Shown here in pieces: positions 22,508 through 33,243 of a stretch of DNA of 64,000 nucleotides. A program made the translations under genes and the position numbers. The DNA comes from Ophiura sarsii (Eukaryota; Echinodermata; Ophiuroidea; Amphilepidida; Ophiuridae): contig CM069447.1 of the NCBI GenBank assembly GCA_035610835.1, positions 24,520,161-24,584,160 on the forward strand, written 5' to 3'. The notes beneath the pieces are model-generated. The model did not search any database and was not told the origin of the DNA. It worked only from the letters and a program-made list of their open reading frames with translations. Position 1 is the first letter of the stretch, and every line of letters begins with the position of its first letter.

Positions 22508-22869
22508 TTAACAAGGTTAATGAACTGAATGATTAGAAACTAACTGGTAAATCTCTACACAGAGCTCTGATAGCTGATGGGCCAATCAATTGGGTCACTG
22601 CAACACACTACGTGAAACACGGGGCTAAAAATGTGACTTGGGAATAAGATAAAAGTCTATTCATATAGAGAGCAACATCAAAAACAAGATGGCTGGCCAC
22701 ATGCTTTAAAGGTACAGGCCATTACCTTCTAGTCCGTGAACAGCACCGCCAATCAGCTAATAGATTATATGTTATGAAAGGGAAAACCCCACAGATCTGC
22801 TAAACCAAGTTATCAAATCGAATCAATCATGTAGTGGACGGTGAAACATCACGCACATTACGCTGCAAG

Positions 22870-23175
22870 GCCCGCTTAGCAGCGCTATAAATTGTTGCCC
22901 TAAAAACCGGCAACAAATTTAAATATTCGCCTTCCATCAGAGCTGGTTGCTATAAATGACATAATTCTCGTGTGCAACAACCGGCTGTATTGCAATGCCC
23001 ATTGAGTAGTTTAAACGCTTGAGCATGGATGTAATTTGCAACATAATGGAAACTCACCCATGCAGTTAGCAAGAAGTACTGCTCGAATTTAAATATACAA
23101 CCAGGTAATCCTCTCGTAGTAATGATTGATATCAATAAGTTTACTAGACCGAATTAATAGCGCTCCTAAGCGGGC
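22870..23175. mobile_element. 306-bp MITE with GCCCGCTTAG TIRs
   Basis: Ends GCCCGCTTAGCAGCGCTATA and, on the complement, GCCCGCTTAGGAGCGCTATT. TIRs of about 23 bp with two or three mismatches. No clear target duplication. No coding capacity. Confidence 0.65.
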
Positions 23176-23799
23176 AATTTATGTCATGGTGTATGTTGTT
23201 TGACAGCTTGTTCTAAATTCATGTGGAGACGGGACCTGTTATGAGAATGACCTATAAAAGAAAGGGAATAATAATGCAATCAGTTTACACATACTCATCA
23301 TTTAAAATAATCCCAAATTGCTGTCTGTTGTTTGGTGAACAGACACGTGGGTTTTCAGAACCACAACTATTCCATCGTCAAAAGAAGAAGAAAAAAATGG
23401 CTCCATTCGTACCACGTACCAAGTCTCATCTCCAATCACCTTCAGATGCATTGCTTTACAAAAGTATGCAAGGATAAGAGACATCAGCTAAACTGTGGTA
23501 TCGTTGTAGTCTCATCAATGATATCAAAATAATAACTATTTGTATCACAATGCTTTTTCAAGCGTATACGCCAAAATGGTATTCGTAAACTTAGCCCGAA
23601 CTACAATTTATATTGACTATCTGGCATACATATTTGATATCCTTAGCATAATAAACAGAGTTAACTTGCGATACAGCTAAACTAAGGATGGTCGTCATGA
23701 CGGAACGCCGACGGCGGCTATGCAATATTAATGAGCTGATGTCGATATGTAGGTTACGTCGAATTTTAACATATATCCTATAATATCAGATACAATCCT

Positions 23800-24815
23800 G
23801 ATAACACAGATCTGTCGGTCCGACGTCGGTTATTAGTCAGTACAGATGGCAGTACGTCGTTTCCTATTAAGAACGTCTAATAAACGTCGCAATCAACATC
23901 GCGTCAGCCTACTGACGTCTTGTGGACGTCGCCTACATGTCGGGCACAAAACTTAAGCCTACTGCCGTCATATTAACGTCGGCAATAGATGGACCATTTT
24001 GAATAAAATAGGGTCGTATTAGGAAGGTCTCCTGAACGTTGGATAAATGTTAATTAAAAAATGACCACACAATGTCCGGCTTCTGACGTGTTATGGACGT
24101 CAGCTAAAAGTCGACTGTAAAACATTGGCCAACTGCCTACTGTGGTCGTCAGTTATTGGTCGAATGTCGGGCAAATTAGTCGATATGATGAAACACTATT
24201 AGTATTATAGTACGGGCATTGGTGGTTTGAAAACACATCGACAATAGTGTGTGCCAAATTAAGATTAGGCCTACCACGGCGTGGCTACAATGCTGGAAGA
24301 CCACAGTCGATTTTCCAACGGTGGGCATACGTCGGCAACCCGACCTTCACATATCGGTCTTTCTTTTAATAGCTTTAGTCATCATTTCCTCTATAATTAG
24401 ACTAAAATTACTAACTAATACAAACTAATTTCAGCAATATATCGTAAGCACTACGTTAGCTCAGTTGGTGGAGGCATCGGACTTTCAATTCAGAGGTACC
24501 AGGATCAATACCAGGTCCGGCCAATTATTTTACGGTATTAAAGTTCATCTAAAAAACCTTTGATATTATGCAGTTCTTGTGGCATCGATGGTAAATAATG
24601 AAATAATGACGGAATATATTACAAGAGAAACGATTTTTAAATTGTTTCTTATAAAAATATCCTTTTATTTAATATTTGCCTGCGATGAAATAAGTTGACA
24701 AAGAGTTGGATAAGTGTCGGTTTAAGCGTCGGTCGTACGTTAACCTAATAGCCAGCCGACGTTCCCTGACTGTTCTTCCCAAAAGGTCCACGGACACGTC
24801 GGCAGTTTGACGAGC
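23800..24815. mobile_element. About 1-kb ACGTC-rich insert with a tRNA-like sequence
   Basis: Compared with the paralogous module at 25190-25270, the sequence between GATATGTAGG (near 23739) and GAGCAGACAGGTGA (near 24818) is expanded by about 1 kb. The extra DNA is full of ACGTCG, GACGTC and GTCGG words on both strands and begins and ends with them (CGACGTCGG near 23819; ACACGTCGGC near 24793). It looks like a transposon with subterminal repeats, but I could not fix its exact ends. It contains a tRNA-like stretch at 24448-24522. Confidence 0.45.
24448..24522 (+). tRNA. tRNA-like sequence, degenerate (UUC loop)
   Basis: A box GTTAGCTCAGTTGGTGGAG, loop word CTTTCAA (UUC, Glu-like) and a B-box-like AGGATCAATACC, followed by GGCCA. 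The acceptor halves do not pair. Probably a remnant inside the ACGTC-rich insert. Confidence 0.4.
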
Positions 24816-25114
24816 AGACAGGTGACTTCATAATAACATACCCATTTGTATTTACATAATAAGGTGCTACACCCATACCAACACGCCAATCTCATATTAT
24901 ATCCCTCTAGTTGCTCTCCATTGTTTGGAAGTGTTGCAGGATAGAAGACATCAACTTACATTATTGTATCCACACAAAAATAGGAAAGCCAATCTAAAAT
25001 ATTCATGTCGCGCTGCTTGTGCAAATAGAGCAGTCATGTTTCCCCCCAAACGTAAATGGTGTTTATAAGCTTGTAACTTATGTCTGCATGACCTAACACA
25101 TTTTTTATCTTGAC

Positions 25115-25505
25115 AATATAACTCAAAGGTTGACTGCATAACGTATCAACGCTCACGGCTTCAATATTATATTCATGGTATCGTTTTGATATGTAGGACA
25201 GCAGGTTACATGAAATGTTCCAATAACATCGGAAACACTGTCAGTAGTTTGATAATCAGACAGGTGATTTCACAATCGTTCCCATTCATCTCTGACAGCC
25301 CATTAATTTCTAGTCTACGAGCCACTCCAATCGGTACAATGAAATGAAATAGAAATATCAGATGTCACTGTCAGCTAAACCAAGTTAACAAATCGAATCA
25401 ATTATGTAGTGGATGGTGAAACATCATGCAGTTTGCCTTCTTTGATAGCCCATCCTGAACGGGGATAGGAGACCTGCTACTACAAGACTGACATGTAAAA
25501 CGCTG
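25115..25505 (+). repeat. Recent segmental duplication, copy A
   Basis: Matches 25658-25985 at roughly 95% by eye, from ACTCAAAGGTTGACTGCAT to CTACTACAAGACTGACATGT. Copy A has about 65 bp (GCCACTCC to CAGCTAAA) that copy B lacks. It also matches older module copies upstream. Confidence 0.85.
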
Positions 25506-25657
25506 AAATCAGTGCATATGTCGTATTATTATCTTAGAAGATATTTAAGGGCTGGAAGTACCTGGATACTCATATTAAAACTCATACTGAAGACAATTGC
25601 TTCATAGTTGGTTTGCCAACATTATAAAACACGAATGAAATGATAGTATGTGGAAAA

Positions 25658-25985
25658 TATTACTCAAAGGTTGACTGCATGACGTAGCGCTCACGGCTTC
25701 ACTATTATATTCATGGTATCGTTTTGATATGTAGGACAGTAGGTGGTTACATGAAATGTTCCAATAACATCGGAAACACTGCTGTAGTTTGATAATCAGA
25801 CAGGTGATTTCACAATCGTTCCCATTCATCTCTGACAGCGCATTAATTTCTAGTCTACGACCAAGTTATCAAATCGAATCAATTATGTAGTGGATGGTTA
25901 AACATCATGCAATTTGCCTTCTTTGATAGCCCATCCTGAATGGGGATAGGAGACCTGCTACTACAAGACTGACATGTAAAAGAAT
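25658..25985 (+). repeat. Recent segmental duplication, copy B
   Basis: Second copy of the 25.1-kb block, with a deletion at 25861 joining TAGTCTACGA to CCAAGTTATC. The 75-codon minus-strand frame here is not conserved in copy A and is not called. Confidence 0.85.
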
Positions 25986-26580
25986 GCGGAATATACGCTG
26001 CAATCGGTGCGTATAATATTTTAGAATATATCTAAAAGATGAATGTACCTGAATATACTCATATTACTCTACCGAAAATATTAATTCGTCAAATTCAATA
26101 AAACAATCGTCAAACAGGAGGGAACATTTGTCATGCAAATGAGTTGCCAATAATGTGTCGTTTGACGACTTTTACACACATTAGACTACTTATAACAAAT
26201 GTATATAGTACACATCATTTTAATTGCATGACGAATTGTAATTGGTGAACGATTTATTTATGATTGACAAATTTATTATTCGTTCATTTACAAATGTAGA
26301 TAGTCATGAGACCGTAACATGACAAGGTAGTTAACTCATGACTAACTTGAATGACACAATTTCTCTTACATTACAAATTACGTATCAGGGATGACAAATG
26401 TACGTATTTTGTTTCGGGTTTCCGTCCCAATTGTGAAAGGGTTTACCGCGCCATCATTTTCGAATGCTGCAGGAGTTGTTGGTTGTTGCAGGCTGTACGC
26501 TGCGTGGAGAAGTGAATTTCAGGTGTTTAAAGATAACATTCTTATCGAAGTAATGGCAATTTATGAACATTGTGATGCTA

Positions 26581-26847
26581 TAGTGTTTTAACAATCAAAT
26601 TTCTACCCGTCACTCAGAAGCCACGCATTTTCCAAGCAAGTATAGAGCGTTCAACATTTTCCATCTTACTAATCCAATTACATTCGAGATTATCAATGGA
26701 AGTACTTGGTGAGTAGGTGACACCTAGGATCTTTATAGTTTTGTTTGGAGCTAGTTTCCATTTGAAATCACGAACACAGTAAACGTTATCTTTCAAAGAA
26801 CCGATCCATAACGTATCACTTTTATCTTTATTTATTGCAAGCCCTGA
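26581..26847 (-). pseudogene. LINE reverse-transcriptase fragment, cut by a transposon
   Basis: Minus strand, one frame: SGLAINKDKSDTLWIGSLKD, then KLAPNKTIKILGVTYSPST, ECNWISKMENVERSILAWKM, RGF, stop (TGA), VTGRNLIVKTL. This is the well-known distal RT region of non-LTR elements: SGL.IN..K(T/S), then (I/V)K.LGV.., W...I......W..R.L...G(R/K)..I.KTL. The TGA and the abrupt start at the TIR element (26850) show a dead copy interrupted by insertion. The upstream part of the ORF should lie beyond 27971, but I could not recognise it there. Confidence 0.75.
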
Positions 26848-26849
26848 CC

Positions 26850-27971
26850 TACACTCTCAGAACAAAGGTTAAAATCTTTAACCATGTTGGTTAAAATTTT
26901 AACCAACGGGAGGTTACCAGGTGAACCACACAATTGGTTGGTTAAAACCGTAACCAACAGCTGTTGGTTAAACTTTAACCTGTGGTTGGTTACAAATTTT
27001 AATCATTTGTTGGTTAATATGTTTTAACCAACAGTGGTTGGTTAAACTTTAACCTGGGGTTGGTTACAATGTTTAATCATTTGTTGGTTAATAATGTTTT
27101 AACCAACAGCAGTTGGTTAAAAAATGTTGGTTAAACATTCATTTTTTTCGCTAAACTTTAACCCAGACAACATTACAATATTGATGTTTCATCGGCCCAT
27201 TATTGGCTTTCATTATTGGCGGCAACCCCAGAACCAGGACCAACTTTGGCAAAGGGCAAGGGACAGGACAAGGCGAAGGACAAGGCACACGATCCTAGCC
27301 ATAAGGCCGGTAAGCGATAACTTGTGAAAACGGCCGCAATTTTAAGACCACGTCAGAATTCGTATATGAAATCAATCGTGTTATTTTTCCGCCCCTGGTC
27401 CGCGGCTGTCTGTGTGTAGAGTAGAGCTATCAGTGGTTGCCTGTGTGTAGAGCTATATCAGTCGCCGGACCGTGAAAATTGCCCACCGGTCGCGGTGGTT
27501 GTTGTTGGTAAGGTGAGGTGGAATGGGGTGTGGTTGGATGGGGGAGGGTGGGGTGGGGTGGTGTGGTGGGATGGGGCAGGGGAGGGGTGGGGTAGGGAGG
27601 GTGGTAGGATAGAGGTTGGGGGAGGATAGAGTCGCTTTGAACCAAGGCTAACATTGGGCATAATGTATAAGGGGCGGCCTAACACGATTGATTGCATATA
27701 CAAATTCTTACGTGGTCTAAATAATGTGCGCAAAATATTTTCACGCCATTAAAATTCTTTGGCGGGAATCTTGTTATGACCTATTGTTGGTTAAAATTAT
27801 GATGCCTTAACCAACGTTGAATAAACTAAAAATGAATTATAATTTTACTCTTTAACCAACGCAGTATTAAAAGTAATTTTTAACCAACGCTTCGTTTTTA
27901 ACCAATGTAGTATACTTTTTAACCAACATTCTTTTAACCCATGTTTTTTTAATACCTGTTCTGAGAGTGTA
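26850..27971. mobile_element. 1.12-kb DNA transposon with TTGGTTAA subterminal repeats
   Basis: Exact 15-bp TIRs TACACTCTCAGAACA at both ends. TTGGTTAA and TTAACCAA words are repeated many times in the first 270 bp and the last 180 bp. In the left part there are two tandem units of about 77 bp (26958-27034 and 27035-27112) containing TTTAACCTG(T/G)GGTTGGTTA. The interior holds a G-rich minisatellite (27480-27620). A TA target is possible. No transposase frame is present; the 91-codon minus frame is the complement of the G-rich tract. Confidence 0.8.
27480..27620 (+). repeat. G-rich GGGTGGGG minisatellite, G-quadruplex prone
   Basis: Dense runs of three to five G separated by T, A or C (GGGGGAGGGTGGGGTGGGGT and similar) on the plus strand. 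It lies inside the TTGGTTAA element. Confidence 0.8.
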
Positions 27972-28185
27972 TGTGTTTTCATCAGTAGCTCCTGATGAGT
28001 GTGGTTGTTCCTCACGAAACAAATTTACAGTGCACCATGTAATAAGGATTCAATTTCATCTATGTATATAGTTAGCTAACAATGTAGAAATATTCCTCCG
28101 GTATAAATATTTCTCTACCCTGAGGCTGCTGGAAATGTTAACCTGATTTACAGTATGGCGGTGTCTGCAATTGTAATCCTGTGTA

Positions 28186-28745
28186 TTAAACACTTTCCAT
28201 GTGGCTATTATACACCTATCAGTTGTAAGACGCACTATACGACCCCCGGGAGTGGTGCGTCACTTTACCGAGGTGCGTCAACTTCTCATGTACCATGACG
28301 CACCCTGTGTCAAAAAAACGACGGACCATTGCCATCCAAATACGCACCCTCAGTCAACTATCAGCCCATTCGCACCCATGTAAAGTGACGGACCTTTACG
28401 CACCCTCCGTCATTTTTTTGACGGACCAAAGGCTGCCACTGACGTACCCTCCGTCAAGAATTATTGGTAAACGACGCACCCACGACGCACCTCTCCCGGG
28501 GGTCGTATAGTGCGTCTTACAACTGATAGGTGTATTAGCTTTACATTATACAAAACAGATTTTCAGAAACCTTTCGCAAATGTCAAAGTCTATCTCAAGG
28601 ATTACTGAACCAATACTAGATATGTTTGTACTTATTTTAATGCATTTCACATGGTGATTCCGAATAAGGTTATGACATTTAACGAGTTTGACATTTATGA
28701 AACATTTTGTGAAATGTTGGGCCGCCTGCCGTGTGGAAAGTGTTT
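28186..28745 (+). mobile_element. TTAA-flanked MITE, copy 6, split by another MITE
   Basis: The left TIR TTAAACACTTTCCATGTGGC at 28186 is separated from the rest (GCTTTACATTATACAAAACA from 28538 to the end GCCGTGTGGAAAGTGTTTA near 28745) by the 324-bp element at 28211-28534. Removing that element and one TTA gives GGCTA-TTA-GCTTTAC, which matches GGCTATTAGTTTTAC in the intact copies. Confidence 0.85.
28211..28534 (+). mobile_element. 324-bp TWA-flanked MITE (Harbinger-type), copy 2, nested
   Basis: Same length as copy 1 (2487-2810) and about 98% identical in inverted orientation. Flanked by TTA at 28208-28210 and 28535-28537. The insertion target inside the TTAA-family MITE is known from the uninterrupted copies, so the 3-bp TWA duplication is directly visible. 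Confidence 0.88.
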
Positions 28746-28968
28746 ACCAGTATCGTTCAATGACGACCACTATCGCCCGATACTGGAACATAAAAATGTT
28801 CTATATAATATCGCTCTCTACTAGCACACAATTTGGTGTTCCAGTATCGACCGATACTGGAATAGTTAAATTGTACCAGTATCGACCAATACTGGCAACT
28901 TTTGTGTTCCAGTATTGAACGATACCGGTATACTAGTAGCTATCTTGGACCTAAAGTACACTTTTTCC
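28745..28968. mobile_element. CCAGTATCG palindrome-array element, copy 2 (left end lost)
   Basis: Contains CCAGTATCGACCGATACTGG and CCAGTATCGACCAATACTGG, the repeated GGAACATAAAAATGTT word, and a right end CTAAAGTACACTTTTTCC whose complement matches the left end of copy 1. It directly abuts the TTAA-family MITE, as copy 1 does. Confidence 0.6.
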
Positions 28969-30270
28969 GACTTGACTTTTGAATCATTTGAAAAGCCTCT
29001 TATAATTATGTGTAACTTCTAAACTATTAGTTAGGTAAAATGGCAAATGCCTACACATCACGGTTATGAGAAAATATAATGCTGCCCATGTGTCTTGAGT
29101 CAAATACTCTGGCTTAACAGCATAAGTCCACCACAGAACCACTAATAATCACTAATCGCGTGTCTATGCAATATGCAATACGACGAACATTTGGAACTAA
29201 CCGACATCGTCAGAAGATAAGCTCATTTGACTTTGATTCTAACATAACTCAATGGCCATAACAATGTTAGAACTAACTACCAAATACGATCCACTACTTA
29301 AACAAACTGGCAACTCTGAAGATGTTTCTTCCCGCCAAAGAGGATCATCGCCATTCTGATGAAATCATCCGATGCATGAAGATGAAACATCAATATGTGA
29401 GTGTACGTATTCATTGATTGGATGGGACGAACATATTGATTTATTCATGTTATGTCAAAACCATTTGTATTTGATATGTCATTGTGTATGCAACAACAGT
29501 TTATACACATGTAGACCATGTCACCTATCAACAACGTGTTAACGTCTTAAAAGTGTCAAAAGTGTCAGGTTCCATTCCATGCATGAGGGGGGTGGGGGGG
29601 GGGGGGGGGGTACACTCATTGACTATAGCAATAACTGCCGTTGTTGTTACAGATTCCGTCTCCGATGAATGGTTTGGTTTATTGTATATGGTTGCTAATA
29701 AACCCTCCATTCTAAAGTGAGCGCACACCGACAGGCAAGCATTTTGTTTGGCAGGCAATGCGCGCGCACACCGACAATCAAGCTTTTGTTTGCTTAGCTG
29801 ATGTGACGTTACAGGTGATATCGTCTATACTTTGGCAAAATAATCAGGAGTAATTCTGTTATACCCTTCAAAGAGGTATTCTTAGTGCATGATTTTTAAG
29901 AACGACGCATACTACCGATGGAGGTGTGTAGGGTGTAACAGAATTATGCCAACAATCATCTACATGTAGCTAAATAAACTGTATGCAACTGGCATAAATA
30001 ATCGGCTGTACAGGAACAGTACAACCTCATAGTTCATTATCTCTTCTTTCCCATTTTATGTGGTGTACCTTTTTGTATATATGACACTGTACATTGAACT
30101 TCAATTAGTAGTAGCTGAATTTCAATATAATTACAAGGCCGATAGCCAGAGGATCGAAAACATACGCTGCACTCTCGCCTGTACAATCAAAGTGAGATAG
30201 ATGACTAGATGAACATCGCTGATACATTGGAAATTACATTTCCTACAATGTATTCACCACCTGCTCTCAG
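28969..30270. other. No supported gene; G tract and short repeats
   Basis: Contains a G-rich run (GGGGGGT followed by 17 G, 29594-29610), a short repeat GCGCACACCGACA (29719 and 29764), and an inverted pair AATTCTGTTATACCCT / AGGGTGTAACAGAATT (about 29853-29946). A 40-codon open stretch ending near 29395 before GTGAGTG could be an exon, but I recognise nothing in it. Confidence 0.4.
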
Positions 30271-30273
30271 GCG

Positions 30274-30628
30274 ACTTTAATTAAATTACTATAGATATAA
30301 TGTAAGACTGACAATGTACAAGGCATTTGAAGATTTGTGATAAGAAGTATTAATTTAGAATCGTCTATCGTTCATCAATCTGTCACTGCGTCCCTCTATT
30401 ATGTTGTATATTGTCATTTCGTGACCATTGTTCCCTTGTCTATATAATTCTGTGTATGAATGCAACTTTAATGAAATTACTATAGATATAATGCATTTGA
30501 CGATTTGTGATAGAAGTATTAAGTTAGAATCGTCTATCGTTCATCAATCTGTCACTGTGTTCCTCTATTATGTTGTATATTGTCATTTCATGACAATTAT
30601 TCCCCTGTCTATATTATATTTTGTGTAT
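30274..30628 (+). repeat. Tandem duplication, about 170-190 bp
   Basis: Two copies share TTACTATAGATATAATG, TTAGAATCGTCTATCGTTCA, TCAATCTGTCACTG and TATTATGTTGTATATTGTCA. The first has about 20 bp extra (near 30301-30322). The 101-codon frame at 30428-30733 spans both copies and is not supported as a gene. Confidence 0.85.
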
Positions 30629-31208
30629 GTTTTATTCAGTCATGTTGCCTTCGATAAGATTCTAAAGGAACGTCAGGCCCTCTCGTATTTATCAAATATA
30701 GAGTTGCATTACATCGGCCTGATTCTTAATTAGAGTATCTTCCACCTGCCGGTGGTCAATTTTTCTTCTTCAAATCAATAACAATGTTCAAGTCTTATAT
30801 TGTTATATAATCCGCGAGACTGATGACAATTCAACATTTTACAATAATTAACATTGCTAGGTTATTTTAAACTGATTCATTCAATGCGGTAGACTTATTA
30901 ATAATGTCTACATAATGGCAATCTCCTCAATATATCGCAATTAAATTTAACAGTGCAATCTCAAATGTACAGTTGTTTAACTAAACTGGTCCAGAAAAAG
31001 ACGTACCTGCATTGAAGTACACTATAGACACTATACATATTATCTTAAGTATGGGCCTCAATGTATATATACTTAGAATCTTAGAATCGTCCAATTTGCC
31101 TCTGTGAAGACATGACATATCAACTTACACAGAATGTAACTGTTACAGCATCACAGGGTTATTGCTCAAACACTATTTTTAAATGAATTTCAAATTTTTA
31201 AAGGTTAC

Positions 31209-31335
31209 CCCTCATGCAAGGCTTTTGAAAATGGATCTGTTACATCGAACTGTACCGTAATGATAGCCATCAAAGTTAGTTGTATATTTACAGCACATGC
31301 TTGACCTATCTCTGGCCCCAGGGCTGTATTAGATT
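31209..31335 (-). CDS. Candidate internal exon (exon 2) of an unknown minus-strand gene
   Basis: Minus strand. A good acceptor (TTATCATCTATTGCAG) precedes 31335, and a donor GTAACC follows 31209. The frame reads ...ESNTALGPEIGQACAVNIQL then TLMAIITVQFDVTDPFSKAL and HE. The exon starts with two bases that complete a codon, which is exactly the phase left by the candidate first exon at 31874-31862 (ATG GCG AAC TCA G, donor CAG|GTGAAG). Joined conceptually, the start would read MANSESNTALG. Length is 127 nt, a normal exon size. I do not recognise the protein. Further exons would be at lower coordinates; one possible donor-ended frame near 31000-31060 was seen but not trusted. Confidence 0.4.
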
Positions 31336-31789
31336 CTGCAATAGATGATAATGTCCTTTGCACTGGCCATTGAAGTTGATGGCGATAGATGAACATGGTT
31401 GATACATGTACACACAATTGAAAACACCAATGACAAAGACAATTGCCCGCCACCTGTTTCTTCACAAATGCTTTTTTTTAACGAAAAGTTGATATTATTA
31501 AGATTGAGAAAATATATATCAGCTGAAATAAAGACTATCCGTACATAGGTTGTCATTTGGCGAATCGAGCATTTAGAGTTACTATACTTTGAAATAGTTC
31601 CAAATGGTGTTTTATAATTAAAACAGTATGAAACAAGTATGTGATATAGAATCTATTCGAAATCATGACAAAAACGCTACATTATTTATAACATCCTTAC
31701 CTTTAAAATAAGGCTATAACGGCATAAGAGTCAACAGAGCAGACGGCAAGAAACATTATCATCACCACACTGCCATGCATTTTACGCGC

Positions 31790-32040
31790 CAAAATCCGAT
31801 TACACTCGTGAAACCCTGTGCTTTAGAATTATACATCTCGCCGGTTGCACGCGGTCTTCACCTGAGTTCGCCATTTTTAAAACTGACGACAGGCTATACC
31901 GTGGAAAGCCGCTAAACAACATCGACGTCATGCATGCCCCGGCTAGCTGCTGCGCGTCTTTCAACAACATTAATCGACACCGTATTTAATTTCGCGTTGC
32001 TTTACCTTTCTTCTCCCATCAATGCCTGATATAAAAGAAG
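31790..32040 (-). promoter_or_regulatory. Putative CpG-rich promoter/5' UTR region
   Basis: This stretch is visibly richer in G, C and CpG than its surroundings (GACGCGCAGCAGC, AGCCGGGGC, CGACGTC). On the minus strand it contains ATGACGTCGAT (near 31920), a CRE-like TGACGTC, upstream of the ATG at 31874. A TTTTATAT word lies near 32028 on the same strand. Assignment as a promoter is inference. Confidence 0.3.
31862..31874 (-). CDS. Candidate first coding exon (MANS) with strong donor
   Basis: ATG at 31874-31872 in a good context (TTAAAAATGG: A at -3, G at +4), followed after 13 nt by AACTCAG|GTGAAG, a near-consensus donor. It lies at the edge of a CpG-richer patch typical of animal promoters. 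Its phase (one base left over) fits the exon at 31335-31209. If not spliced, the frame runs 24 codons to a TAA. Confidence 0.4.
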
Positions 32041-33078
32041 CGGTAGAAGCTAACTCGTCTAAAATAAACCCTGTTCGAGTTTTTTCATTCTTTTTACTTT
32101 ATTAACAATGTTGTTAAATGATAGCGGGAAATGTGATACACCCAGTGCGATATATCTATAAGGCTGTTTTATTTAAGTATTTTACGCGGGAAAAACACCT
32201 GCTGATATTTCGCGCGGGATTTTAAAATGACTACATTACACTGGCTTAAAAGAAATGCAAATTGGTGAATTAAAGTCCCCCGTGGCGAGTCGATGGGAAT
32301 CGTTATTCGGGATTAGACATGGGCATACGCGATGTAAATGTACCTTTTGCATGCTACCAACATCTTCACTGTGTATACGAATAGATTTACACGTAACCAA
32401 GAGAACCGTAATTTAACTGTCAAGCATATGGATAAAGTATAAAATGGACTCAAAATATTCCATTCCGTCTACGTTTTATATTTCAAACTTAAAATACTAA
32501 AGCAGAACATGACTGGATATAGTAAACTAACGTAACGTATTTGAAGAAAACATTAAATTATTTGTTAGCAAAAAAATAGTAATATATAGTTATTTATGAG
32601 ACAGAGGCAACGGTCGATTATGATAGTATAACACATGCTAATATTGTCGCATCTGTGCATTCATGCTGGTGCAAATGTTCCCAAATTATATCAGCTGTTT
32701 CATTGAACATCTAAACATTCGTTGACATTTATAGCCTCGTGGGTTCACTTGAGCAAAGAAAAGGTCATCGGTGCGCGTCTAATGTGATCTTCTATTACGA
32801 TAAGTGTTCCTATAATAAAAACGATTTTGAAATTAGGTTGCGTTATTATATTTGTATCGATTATTCAAAACAAACATCCGTTTAGTGCTCTTAATACATG
32901 TCTGCTGCAATGACACATTACATTTTAACTCATTTTAAAGAAGCCATGCGAGTATACACAAAGTGGCCCCTTGGCCCCTTGGTCGCTTACTGAGCCATTT
33001 ATCATTTGCTACTGGAATGATGTAGGTTGGAATTTGTAATACCAGTGCTAGCAGACTTAAGACTCACGATGATCCAAT
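32041..33078. other. No supported feature
   Basis: AT-rich sequence without recognisable repeats, tRNA boxes or exons. Confidence 0.5.
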
Positions 33079-33243
33079 GCCGGTGTAGCAGGAGACCTTG
33101 AGCCATAGTCCGCCCTGTACAGTAAAGTATAGCGTGGTGTAGGGAACTCATCTCTACCCGCAACACTAGTTCACGTTTTACTCCGTGTATGTCTATGGAG
33201 GCCGGACTATGGCTCCAAGAGACCATCGCTCCTTTCACACCGG
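33079..33243. mobile_element. 165-bp inverted-repeat element
   Basis: Arms read GCCGGTGTAGCAGGAGACC then TTGAGCCATAGTCCG on the left, and on the complement of the right end ACCGGTGTGAAAGGAGCGAT then GGTCTCTTGGAGCCATAGTC. About 35-40 bp of imperfect TIR. The minus-strand frame 33002-33238 is its shadow. Confidence 0.55.

Larger units (their letters stand above)
20939..26000. repeat. Diverged 1.5-1.8 kb modules repeated about three times
   Basis: Related words recur in order around 21140-21950, 22797-22855, 23440-23760 and 24900-25500. Examples are GATATGTAGGA(T/C)A(C/G), CCAAGTTATCAAATCGAATC, GTAGTGG(A/T)(C/T)GGTGAAACATCA and CAAATGGTGTTCGTAAGC / AAAATGGTATTCGTAAAC. The repeats are interrupted by the piggyBac-type element, the 306-bp IR element and the ACGTC-rich insert. 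I see no conserved reading frame. Confidence 0.45.

Noticed and set aside
29280..29400. 40-codon stretch followed by a GTGAGTG donor-like site
   Set aside because: No acceptor of quality, no recognisable protein, and such stretches are expected by chance.
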